This document shows, one piece after another, positions 20,601-30,540 of a DNA stretch of 32,966 nucleotides. Location of the stretch: positions 1 to 32,966 of the forward strand of contig JAQIWT010000127.1 of NCBI GenBank assembly GCA_034696485.1, given 5' to 3'. The first letter of the stretch is position 1; each line of letters opens with the position of its first letter. The stretch comes from Isohypsibius dastychi (Eukaryota > Tardigrada > Eutardigrada > Parachela > Isohypsibiidae). The notes below the pieces were generated by a model. That model was given only the letters and a program-made list of their open reading frames with translations, searched no databases and had not been told where the DNA came from. The position numbers were made by a program, and so were the translations under genes.

Positions 20601-23600
20601 GATCGCGTTTTCGGTTATTTGTTGCGTCTTCCAATTCGCACTCTTCAGGAAGGAATTCGACTGCGCCTTGAACAGCGACCGGAAGCCGAACCGGATCTCC
20701 CCAGTTTAAGTCAACTTATCCATGAATGCAAAGACACTCTTGTGTTGTCCATCGCGATTCGAAATGATTATATTTCACTTGGTCAGACTGTGCGACATCA
20801 TGAGATTATGTTGGGGGATATTCGGATTTTGGACGATTTGATGAAGAGACTGCTGGATTTGTATTTGGAATACTTGCAACAGTGGATTTTGTCGTTGCAG
20901 AAAGAAGCCAAGGCGAGTCGATTACAGAAAACAATTTTGGAGGATGAATGGAAGTTTATGACGTCGCTTTGTGGGGGAATTGAGAACGCGGAGTTGGAGC
21001 TGCCGAAAATGTTCTGCTCAGTTGTTCAGGGACTTCTGACTGGCATTGGATCGCTGTTGGATTCTGGATTGGACGATTTCATATCGGCGTTATATTGTAA
21101 GATGGCGGAAAACTTTTTTAGAGATCTTAATTCCAGAGAATATTTTTCGCAAGTTTTTGAAGAGAAAAACGCCGTTTCGTGTCTGAGCTCAGTGTTTTTC
21201 ACTAAATTTTAATATTTCACAATGCTCATTTTTTTGCTTAATTTAGTTTTCGTTTTGAACTAATTTTCTATATAATTTTCTATTTAGATCAGTCATTTAC
21301 AGTAATTTCAGTAACTCAGTTTATTATTTACCAGCAAGATAAGAAATAACTTGAATAAAAAACCTGGATAAGAATTTATTGACTCTTCTTTTGAGATTCA
21401 ATCTATTCTATTTTGAAAAGTTTGCGTGAACTTCGACTCACTCTGGTGTCTTCTAAGTTAACTTTAAATGTAGTTTCTATGAAATATCACCAGATTTTCT
21501 CATATTATCGAAATATGATAGGAAACATTTTCGAAATGATTGTGTGAGGAAGACAGGTTCTGCTCTGACCGATTTGAGAAATATAGGAAAAAATCATGGC
21601 TGAGAAATTCCGTGCTGCTGAATGTCATTATTGTCGCATGGATTTGAATTGTTTTCTCTAAATATTGCTGCTGATTCGTCTGTTTCCACTGTGACCATGT
21701 CCTCGGTGGTCTGATATCCCATAATCTACGTTTTACACGCAATTCACGTGTAATGCTTGCTAACTTTGTAGCTGTTCCACCTTTGCTTTTAACCCCCTCT
21801 TTGTGGAATTACTACAGTAAACCTCTCTCCAAAAATCGGTATTCTTCTATTTAATCCATACATTTTATTTTGTATAGTTCAGATGTTCAGTTTTCTATCT
21901 GTTTTCCCTATTTAAATTATGATTTAACACCGTTTTAAATATAAATACGTTGTCATCTGAATAATTTAATTGTTTAGTTTTCTCTTCAGTTTAGTTATTT
22001 ATTTATTTTTCTCCTTGCGTTCAGGTTCACCAGATGGCGGAAATGGTTTCTCCCCCAACAAGGACACCTTCCGGCAGTTCTTCCGCGATTGCAAGGCTGT
22101 TTTCGTTGAAGCTCGAGAACGTTGTTTCAAACTGCTGGAATTCACCAAACTTCTCTACAAAGATTTGGAGATTGCCGCCATTTATGAGATTCTTGTTCCC
22201 GTCTCGACATTCCTTGACCAACTCGCCGCCAGCAATCACTACGCAGTCGAGCTAGTTTTTAGCGACACGGAAAAAGAAAATCTGGGCAAACTCAAGTTTT
22301 TCGTCTCGCCCAGCACGGCTAATAATATCCCACAAATTACCAAATTGCTCAACGCGACGTTGGGCGCTCGGGATCAGGACGCGGAATGGGAAGGATATTT
22401 GTTGATTATGCCGGCTTGTGAGGTGGAATGGTCGGGGTTGAATGTGAAAATTGATGCTGGGGCGTTGACGGCCATTCGGCACAGTCATGTGCAAATGCAG
22501 TGCGGAAATGTGATGATGGTCGTGTTGAGGAATTCGGTGTTGAGTTCGCAGTCGAAGCAGTTTGAGAAACGCATGCCGAAGGATAGCATGAAAATTGAAG
22601 TGGCGCAGACGACATGTCATCAGCTCATTACTGAGGATCTGGAAACTATCAAGGTATCAGTGAATCGAATTGATGGATATGCATATTATTTTTGAGATTT
22701 CAAGATAGCATTGTTGAGTTGGAAATAAGCGGACCCGATTTTATAAGCGACGTAAGAGATAACTCGAACTCTGGTACAAAACCTGGATAGTAATATATCG
22801 AACCTTCTTTTGAGACGCATTTTTTGAAAGTTTTCTATGGGTGCGATTGTTCTCACTTAGGGGCATCCTTGGGTTGGGTCGGAGCGCTCTAACCCATTGG
22901 TATCTAGCTGGTACGGAGATATTTTTCCGGGACTTTTTTCCAAAAATCATTCTTGACGTGTTTTATTGCCAAAAATTGCTGGAAAGTGGTTAGTGTATCC
23001 CATCGTATGCGGGATGCTGCAGCGCTAAAGTTTGAGGCGACAGACCTTGAAACATGCGACCAGGAAACTTTTGCCCATAATCTACGGTTTTCACGTATCT
23101 AGCATGTAAATCTGCAAAGCCTTTTATCCACCTTTGTTTTTAACTCGCTCTTAGTGGAAGTGCTACACCTCTCTCTCTAAAAAGCTACGCTGGCTCGTCA
23201 GCTGAAAGCCACTCAGGGAGCTCGCTCCTCTTTGGGAAGATATTGTTGTTTTTCTTTTAATATTATTATACGTAAAAAAAATTTCGCGCGTTTTTTGGTT
23301 TTTTGGAACAATTATTCCGAATCCAGGCTTGGTTTATGTGGGTTGATTTCAATGTTTTTTTGTCATTTCAGTCTGAATCATTGGAGTTGGGCAAGAAAAT
23401 CTGCCAAGTGATCCTGCGTCTTCAAAATGAGTTTGTCGTCGACCAGTTCCCGGAGATCTCGGAAGCCGATCGGAATCTCATGATCAAGAATTCCCGCGAA
23501 CTTCTCCACCAGAGCTACAATTTCTGCATCGAATATCACCGAGAAATCGCTCGACTCAACTTCAACGACGAAGAGGTTTTAGCCAAAGAGCTGTTCGCTC

Positions 23601-25894
23601 TAGCGACCCAATGGATGAACTTTGTCATCCAAAAATGCGAGCGTGGTCATGGAACTCGGCCGCGTTGGAGTACTCCTGGTTTGGATTATTTAACCGTCGC
23701 TGTCCGACCGAATTACACTCGCTATCAAACCGATGAGGAATTTCAGAATTTCAAGAATTTAATCGACAATTGTGTCACTCATGTTATCGGCGAACCCCCA
23801 CCACCGGGAACCAAGACCCCCACGGAGAGCCCAACTACGGCGTTTTATTTGAGTCCCCCGCAAAGCAGTCTTTCACTTCATCGCTCATCGTTTTCGCAGA
23901 TCGATGGACATCTTGGAGTTCCGTCGAGAATGTCTTCGAAAAGTGATACAACTGTCTCGTTTGAGTCTTCTGATGAGGATGATTCTGAGCTGGGTGATCC
24001 GCGACATCGAATGGAGGAGGCCACCGCGAAGTTGGATAAGAAACGGAATGATAAGTTGGTTGAGACGAAAACGGTTGGGAAAGTTGTGACGACGGAAGCG
24101 ACGAAAACGCTGAGTCATTTGAAGGCCAGAAAAGTCGACTTCCGGTGGAGAATGTGCTCGAAGTTGGGATCGGGGAGACATGCGGATGTTTTTAAGGCGA
24201 TGAATTTGGATACGGGAGGATTGGTGGCGGTGAAGAAGTTCTTTATTGAACAGAATACGTTTGAGGAGAAAGTGACGAAAGTTGCGACGGAGATTGAGTG
24301 GTTGGCTGGATTGAACCACCCGAATGTCGTGAAATATTATGGAGTGGAAATCCACCGGAATGAGCTGGCATTGTTTATGGAATTCTGTGATGGTGAGAAT
24401 TCTGGTATTTCGACTGAAGTAGTAGGGGGAACCACTGAATTGTGAGATTGATTTGAGAGATTTAGAGAAAATTTTGAGAGATTTGACTGTCGAATTTTTA
24501 ATTGGAAATTTCACAGACACTGATTTTCTAAAGTCAACATCCGGCATTGACAGAAAGACCACCATTTTTCTGCTCCGAATTTTGGGACTACTCTAAATTG
24601 GCCTGTAAAAACTTTCCATAAATAAAACATCATCGGTGTAAAATACAGTTACAAAGAACTAATTACTGATTTTCTCGGAATTTCATCAATTTGTTAGTTT
24701 ACATGCCATCAGGTTCTACTGCATTATATGGGACAGAAAGTGTGCATTCAGCTACCATTAACCACAATTCTACCGTTCTTGGTTGAAGTGAATGAATTTT
24801 ATCACTAACGTTATCACAGCATGCCCACCAAAAGTGAGCATGAGAAATCCGGGAAATTGTTTTTCTGGAAATTTTTGATAATGGTGATGTCGATTATGAG
24901 GATGATTACCAATATGGGTTTGGAGCTTTTATTGGAAATTTGTTGTTCAGTTTTAGGTATTGGAAGTGAAGATGATTGAAGTGAAACTGGGTTCGTCAGA
25001 GAAATCCGGTTGGATGCCTGTATTTGTATTCTTTGAGGTTTACCGGCAAGAAGAGAGACACAACACAGTTTTTTGGCAGAAAATATTTGAATTTATTGGA
25101 AAGTCATAGTTTTTTTAAGTGCTTAAATAATCTTATAAAGGAAAAATTCATAATAAATTTCAGATTACTGATAGAATGATCGATAAATCGTGACCTGCGT
25201 TTGGGCTTTTTTAGAGTCTCATTAGTTTTTATTCGAAAATCAGCGCGAATTGTTTTTTTTCAGAAGCGAGTCGATTCATGGAATTTCCGTTGAATTCTAA
25301 GTTTTTCGTTATATTTTATTTATTTCAGGTGGAACTTTGAGCGATTTGGCCCGTCAGGGACTGGATATCATGATGGTCCGTGTCTATTGCAAACAACTCC
25401 TCCTGGGAATATCATATCTTCACGATAATGGAATTTGTCATTTGGATATCAAAGGCCAGAATATATTTCTAACCAGCGCCGGAATCGTCAAACTCGGCGA
25501 TTTCAGCGAGATGGTCAAGCTAGAAAACAGCGAGACGCGGACCAACGAGATCAGCGGGAATGTCGGAACCCCTCGGTTTATGTCACCGGAAATGATAAAA
25601 GGAGAATCGGGTTCAAAAATCGGCCGCTCGTCGGATATTTGGAGCCTTGGTTGCGTCGTGGTCGAAATGATCACCGGAAAGACGCCGAAATTTGATCGCG
25701 ATGACGATTTCGCCATCATGTTTCACGTTGCTGGTGGAGGCCGGCCAAAGATACCGGAAACGTTGAGTCCGGACGCCAAAGACTTTTTGGATCATTGTTT
25801 CGAGAAAGAGCCGCAAAATCGATGGAAAGCTGACAAATTGCTCAGCCATGCTTTCGTGACCGTCGATCTTGGCGAATATGGAATTGGCGTTTGA
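17645..25894 (+). CDS. MAP3K4: MAP3K4/MEKK4-type MAP kinase kinase kinase with divergent catalytic motifs
   Basis: Seven exons: 17645-18146, 18202-18566, 19198-19957, 20536-21096, 22025-22653, 23372-24392 and 25329-25894; 1467 aa (human MAP3K4 is 1608). MEKK4 is a cytosolic kinase, activated by GADD45 proteins, that drives the p38 and JNK cascades. Family-specific blocks are colinear: 'ERIKFFDHF', 'LNDVLWLELQAW', 'RLRLEQRPEAEPDLPSLSQL', 'ILEDEWKF', 'LLYKDLEIAA', and 'WMNFVIQKCERGHGTRPRW' before a Ser-rich linker. The kinase domain starts near 1200. The glycine loop is G1205-S-G-R-H-A (third Gly is Ala), with K1227 and E1246. The catalytic loop is H1317-L-D-I-K-G-Q-N (Arg of HRD is Leu) and the magnesium motif is D1337-F-S (Gly is Ser); SPE replaces APE. 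The Lys, Glu and both Asp remain, so activity is possible. Introns 2-6 are 578-936 bp. Confidence 0.94.
21334..21830 (+). repeat. Intronic repeat copy A (MAP3K4 intron 4)
   Basis: Two outer blocks of this segment recur in the next intron in the same order and orientation. The left block (about 21334-21424) includes AAACCTGGATA and CTTCTTTTGAGA. The right block (about 21717-21830) includes CCCATAATCTACG, TTCCACCTTTG and ACCTCTCTC. The middle 290 bp does not match. There are no evident terminal inverted repeats. Confidence 0.6.
22745..23180 (+). repeat. Intronic repeat copy B (MAP3K4 intron 5)
   Basis: Diverged partner of the repeat in the preceding intron. The left block (about 22752-22835) has AAACCTGGATA and CTTCTTTTGAGA; the right block (about 23073-23180) has CCCATAATCTACG, ATCCACCTTTG and ACCTCTCTC. 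The unmatched middle differs in length and sequence. It could be a non-autonomous element or an intron-derived duplication. Confidence 0.6.
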
Positions 25895-26859
25895 ACAAAA
25901 TGGACTGTGGTTTTTTATCTCCTTCTTCTTTGCCTGTGATGGTGTCAGGCTGTGTTGACTGAGATTTTAATAGTTTATTCTTTAGCGGGATATTATGAAT
26001 TTGAGATTCGTTTTTTATTTACTTGATGTTTTTCCCCCTTTTTTTATTCCCGGTTGTGGTTATTATTTATCCGGATTTTTTCTCTCCTCTTTCATACGAG
26101 TATTCTTCTCTTGTAGTTGTTGATTCCGGATTTCACGGGAAGTTCAGGACTTTTGGTTGTTTGTTTTAACTCCAGAAGTTTATTAAATTCTGCACCAGCT
26201 TTTGGCTTGAACGTTGCTATTTTTATTTGTAATATATCGTAGCAAAGCCTCTCGTGAGGAGCTTGCTGCAGTTGCACTGCGCTATCGTTATTGCACTAAC
26301 GCCAGCGGCGTGACGTCACGAAAGTTTTTGACCATAGAAATAAACACATTACAGGAACGACCGGTTGTAGCACAGTGGTTCGTTGAACGCCAGAAACAAC
26401 TGGAATCAACTGTTTTGAAACAAAACTGATAAATCCTACAGTAAATTTGTGGATAGACTTAAAAATGTAAGTACTTCAGATACCAAAGTTTTTTAGGATT
26501 TTTGGGAGCGCAATCGTTTTTTAGCTTCGAGTAAACACAATGTGCCACAAACGTGGAATTTTGGGGAATCCGAAGGAACCAAAGACAAGACAAATTTCTT
26601 GCGGCGGAACTTACACCACTATACCTATACAGTAAAATTTCAGTCTGTGAATTTTTTGCCGAACCATCGAAAAACGTAATTCAAAATTGGTGAGACATAA
26701 TTGACAGAAATCATCATCCGCCCTCTGGCAATATTCAGCTTCCGTCTTTGTTGGATTCGGTAGAATCTTCACTCTCAGTTTTCTTCTACGATTTCTTTAT
26801 CAAATCAGATTCACTCATTTTTGGAATTCTGGATAAAAAACTTGCTGTTTTGATACCCA
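25895..26859 (+). other. MAP3K4 3' region and GT11 upstream region
   Basis: The MAP3K4 3' UTR probably occupies the left part, with AATAAA at 26339-26344. An open frame at 26214-26429 reads protein-like after a possible TAG acceptor at 26238-26240 ('SREELAAVALRYRYC', 'PVVAQWFVERQKQLE'), but no partner exon or start codon is evident. The AATAAA lies inside it. The 12-bp palindrome CGTGACGTCACG (26309-26320) contains a perfect CRE. From 26440 to 26859 I see only AT-rich sequence and the presumed promoter of the next gene. Confidence 0.4.
26309..26320. promoter_or_regulatory. Palindromic CRE-like site CGTGACGTCACG
   Basis: A perfect 12-bp palindrome centred on TGACGTCA, the consensus for CREB/ATF bZIP dimers. 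It lies 540 bp upstream of the fucosyltransferase-like ATG and 415 bp downstream of the MAP3K4 stop. Function is inferred from the motif only. Confidence 0.4.
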
Positions 26860-28296
26860 ATGACAAAATACGGTGAGCGAAACGAACCCCGCAAGATCGG
26901 CATTTTAGAGTCTTGGCAGTTCAGAATATTTGCGTTCGGATTATTGGTTGTTGGCTTTTTCGGAATCGGCGTCCTTCAGACCAATCTCACTGGACATCCA
27001 TCACGGGTTGTCTGGAATGATGACCTCTACCACTTTGCAACGGCCGCGCCAGAAGAACGTCCTCCAGAAATCCCACAAGTTGAAATCACTGAGAAACCAG
27101 TAATAAAACGCGTTCACGTACGTTTTTTTGCTCAATTTATTTTGCCATAGTTTGTGAATTGATTCCTTTTTCAGAAGAAGCAGCTTGAACACGAAAAATC
27201 TAAACTCGAATCGAAGCCGAAATCGAAACCACAACCGATCACAAGACGTCCAAAGCCAGCTAAGCCAAAGCACATTGACATTGAAAAGTGCAACTTGAAC
27301 GCGTCAGAGCTCGTTCGCTTGACCCTTGATCGCCTCAAGCAGCGTGTTCATCAACGGCAATCACACCATGCCACGCAAGGTGCCAGTCAAATCCCACCGA
27401 ACAATCAAACAGCCAAACCATTATTCATCACTCACAAAATACCAATGGTTGGAAAAACAGAAAAAGGAAGAGGGGGTGAGAAAGAGCTCCCTGGTTTGGG
27501 TAGCTGGATGTTCACCCTCGCAAGTTTGGTCGGGATTGCACAATCACACAACCGAATCCCGATAATATCCGAGAAATCTGAACCGTACGTAAACTATTTC
27601 GAACCACTGAACATCGGATATCTGCAGGGCGAACCTGGAAACTCAACAATGATCTCAGAAAAAGGTCGCGGAAAGTTCGCGGTTCCTGATTTGTCTGCTG
27701 ACAAAAATGTGAATCTCGAAGGATATTTCCAATCGTGGAAATACTTTGAATCAGCGCAGAACAATACAAAATCATTGTTTACATTCACGAAGAATGTGTT
27801 TGAGAAGAGTCTGGGTGTCCTGGAGAAGATCCTGACGAAATATGTCCACGCAGCCAAATCTGACGATTGTCCACCAGTTTTGGTTGGGATTCACGTTCGA
27901 GCTGGTGATGTTGGTAAAAAACACAACAAAGAACTGGGATATCTTCCGGCACCGCAGAAATACTACAACAACGCGGTGAAACATTTCCAGGATAAATATC
28001 GCAATGTCGTGTTTGTCGTCATCAGCAACGACCCAAAACACGCGAGGAAAATGTTCAAGAAACCGAATGTTCTTTTTGTGGAGGGACAACCTGATGGAGT
28101 GGATATGGCTATCTTGAGTCTGATGGACCATATTGTGTTGAGTTTTGGGAATTTCGGATGGTGGGGCGCATACTTGAGCGACGCAAAAGAAGTGGTGTAT
28201 AACAAGAACTGGTTGAAGACCGGAAGTGCAATGGCTGATGTGTATAATTCCGAAGATTATTTCCCTTCGTCCTGGACTGCACTTGAATACAAATAA
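26860..28296 (+). CDS. GT11 (alpha-1,2-fucosyltransferase-like) type II membrane glycosyltransferase
   Basis: Two exons: 26860-27117 and 27175-28296 (57-bp intron, phase 0); 459 aa. GT11 enzymes in the Golgi transfer fucose from GDP-fucose to galactose or related acceptors. Residues about 19-39 are a single signal-anchor helix after a short basic cytosolic tail, followed by a Lys/Pro-rich stem. The catalytic region shows 'PGLGSWMFTLASLVGIAQ' (the GRFGNQMxxYA-type motif), 'LEGYFQSWKYFES' typical of the family, motif HVRAGD (326-331; family consensus HVRRGD, so the second Arg is Ala) and SFGNFGWWGAYL (409-420). The first Arg, R328, thought to contact the nucleotide sugar, is retained. The N-x-S/T sites suggest glycosylation. 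The stop TAA lies inside AATAAA. It is convergent with the FUN14 gene. Specific acceptor and orthologue are unknown. Confidence 0.88.
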
Positions 28297-28297
28297 A
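28292..28297 (+). terminator. AATAAA overlapping the GT11 stop codon
   Basis: The final Lys codon and TAA stop are part of a canonical AATAAA. I see no other AATAAA on this strand before the convergent FUN14 gene ends at 28515 (only an AATAAT at about 28311). Confidence 0.45.
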
Positions 28298-28514
28298 ATG
28301 AGCCAAAGCGAATAATGATATTGTTGAGTAATTTTCTTGCAGTCACCGGAAGTGATATAGATCTGTAACTAGATGAAAAATCGAAGGTAGATTAAATATG
28401 TTGAAATGAACTGAGATTCAAAACACCAAACAACACACAGTTTTTCACGCAAAAACACAGAGGAGTTTTGGTGAGGATAGTTGAGCTTTGGGATCATGAC
28501 GGTAAGGTTGACCT

Positions 28515-29912
28515 TTAAGATGCGAATCCAAGAAGAACTCCACCGAGGAAGCCGCCACCCAAATATGGGCTACTTTGTGCAAGTCTTTTAATCTGAAAAA
28601 GAGAGAACATGATGAAATATACTACTGGTAGCAAAGATAATAATCGCTTGGCGTTAAGCAAAACGGAAACGTCGAAGAAATAACACTATCATGAACAAAA
28701 GCAAAAAAACAAATAATCAAATTTTGCAAATGCATTTTTGTCTTAAAAAAATTATCAACCGCCGTCGTATGCATCACATATTAATCACAATCGACGAAAA
28801 AAGTATCGTCCAAAAATGACACGAACCAAGTGAATAGAAGCCCGGATCTAACCTCATTTCTCTAAACTTGAAGATTCATGCCGGGAAAAACCAGAAAAGA
28901 CTGGTTTTCAATCCGTAATAACTGCACATTCATATTCATAATAACAACTGTTTTCGAAAATGATCTCATGATTTCTCGAATATGAATTTGCGGAGCATTC
29001 ATTTAAATATCAAGCCAATAGACAATCAGAAACATTTGAAGGGATTTATGAAGATCTGGATAAACATTTAAAAACGTGCATCGCAGTTGCTGCTTTCAAT
29101 TTTTCTCACCTTGTCGGCCCATGGTCGACCATTTCGTCGAGTTAATATCTGACTGCTCTGACTAATAGTGTGAATTCGGTGTTCCACGGCACGGCGACCC
29201 AGCGCATAATCACGACGAACACGCTCCCAGTCAACTTCCAGATATCCTTGATGCTCGGCTATCTGGAAAACATAATCCAAATCAGATTTTTTAACTGGAC
29301 ATCACAAATACCAGAAAATAAACAATTCCATGAATATTCGAAAATACGTTCGCGGTTGACATAGAACATCGTTTAAAAAAGTGGAATTCAGTCGAACTTC
29401 GGAGTTCACTTCCGGTTAGCGTTTTCCGCAAAGTGTTTCGCTTACCATTACAACGATAACTCCTCCGCCGAGTAGGTATATGAAAGGCTTGCCGATTTTG
29501 CTGAAGAGGAATCCAGTGATCCTTCAAAGAGCAAAACGCAAAGTCAGAATCGAAGCTAGAAAACAAAACAGGGAGCGAGGAACCGAGCGCAGCACCATCC
29601 CGTCACTCCTCCAACTGTTATCTGTTGAGCTTTGGTTGCGGTGGCCAACTGATCACATAATTTATCCAGATTACTCGGGAGTTCATTTGGGTTGAAACTA
29701 TCAATGTTCAATCCACGATAAACCTCTGAAAAAAACCACAACAAATGAGAAACTGAAAAGCTGAATTTTTCGATCTCAAAGTCGCTGATTCTAGTCATAC
29801 CTGCAGCTGCATTTCCGACAATTCGCGATATTTCTTCAACTTCATCACTCACGATATCCTGGGCGCTGACTTGATCTTCCGTTCTTGCTTGGGAACCATC
29901 CAACTGTGGCAT
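28515..29912 (-). CDS. FUNDC1: FUN14-domain mitochondrial outer-membrane protein
   Basis: Five exons on the minus strand: 29912-29801, 29725-29596, 29521-29446, 29262-29110 and 28592-28515. Phases agree; 182 aa (human FUNDC1 is 155, FUNDC2 189). FUNDC1 is an outer-mitochondrial-membrane mitophagy receptor and ER-mitochondria contact factor. The FUN14 pattern is complete: 'TVGGVTGWITGFLFSKIGK' (helix 1, about 74-92), 'LLGGGVIVV' (helix 2), 'EHQGYLEVDWERVRRDY' and the C-terminal 'LGGGFLGGVLLGFAS' (168-182). Upstream, Y40-R-G-L43 after acidic residues fits the W/F/Y-x-x-L/I/V LC3-interacting pattern, but the human YEVL context is not conserved. Exon 2 ends at a GTGCTG donor, chosen because it restores W-I-T-G-F against the family's W-C-A-G-F. 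FUNDC1 versus FUNDC2 cannot be decided. Confidence 0.92.
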
Positions 29913-30540
29913 TCCGATCGTTGTCTTTAAATGTACAATGTACAAAAGATTTGAATCGACCGGGCAAGTACGGCACGAAAATGGAAATATGTCAGATAAA
30001 TTTTAATCTACAAAGAAACAGAAAAGAGGAAGATGCTCGGAGCTTCCAAGGCGCGGTGAAATATATAGATCCGAGAAATAAGAAAGTTCTTTCGCCTGAA
30101 TGTTTTGGAAACGAATGTACGGGTCATGAAACAATCAACGTGGTTGGAGTGGCTCAATGCCGTTCTCAAAATCCGCTTCGACGACGCTTTGCTTGCGCTT
30201 TTTTAAGCGAAGCGCAAGACGTCAAGATAGACACAATTTTTTCTCTCATCGATTGATGGATGAAAACAGCTCAAGATTCCACCACACCACAGAGTACCGT
30301 AGAGCAACACGTTGTTCTTGAATATTATTCTTGTGAACCGATTCGATGTAAACAGAGTTCTGTAAGCATGCAAAAACGTGCTCTTGATTGATAATTTGAA
30401 TTTCGATGAATCAGGTCTTGACCCACTGGGTCGCCGATCATATGGACCGTATCCAATTTTCAAAGTACTTATGTCGAATGCAAAAATAGAACAAATTGTC
30501 TGGTAGCAGAATGGTAACATCGACTGTAAATTCTCCAGTT
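29913..30540. other. Interval upstream of the FUN14 gene
   Basis: Contains the presumed FUN14 promoter. A minus-strand frame at 30544-30203 starts with an ATG overlapping the stop of the exon candidate at 30541 and encodes 113 residues with a hydrophobic 'NNVLLYGTLWCGGILSC' segment. It faintly resembles a membrane-protein start, but no continuation exists before the FUN14 gene. A plus-strand frame (29885-30256) is equally long and unrecognised. The hairpin at 30192-30218 is listed separately. Confidence 0.35.
30192..30218. repeat. Perfect 9-bp inverted repeat (hairpin)
   Basis: CTTGCGCTT at 30192-30200 and AAGCGCAAG at 30210-30218 are exact reverse complements around a 9-nt loop. No function is recognised; the loop itself repeats the AAGCG word. 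Confidence 0.7.

Noticed and set aside
22252-22620. 122-codon minus-strand frame
   Set aside because: Shadow of MAP3K4 exon 5; His/Arg-rich composition with no domain.
23885-24565. 226-codon minus-strand frame
   Set aside because: Antisense to the MAP3K4 kinase exon and runs into the intron; low-complexity Arg/Ser/Phe composition.
27772-28131. 119-codon minus-strand frame
   Set aside because: Shadow of the GT11 catalytic exon.
29885-30256. 123-codon plus-strand frame
   Set aside because: Starts within the first FUN14 exon on the opposite strand and shows no domain.
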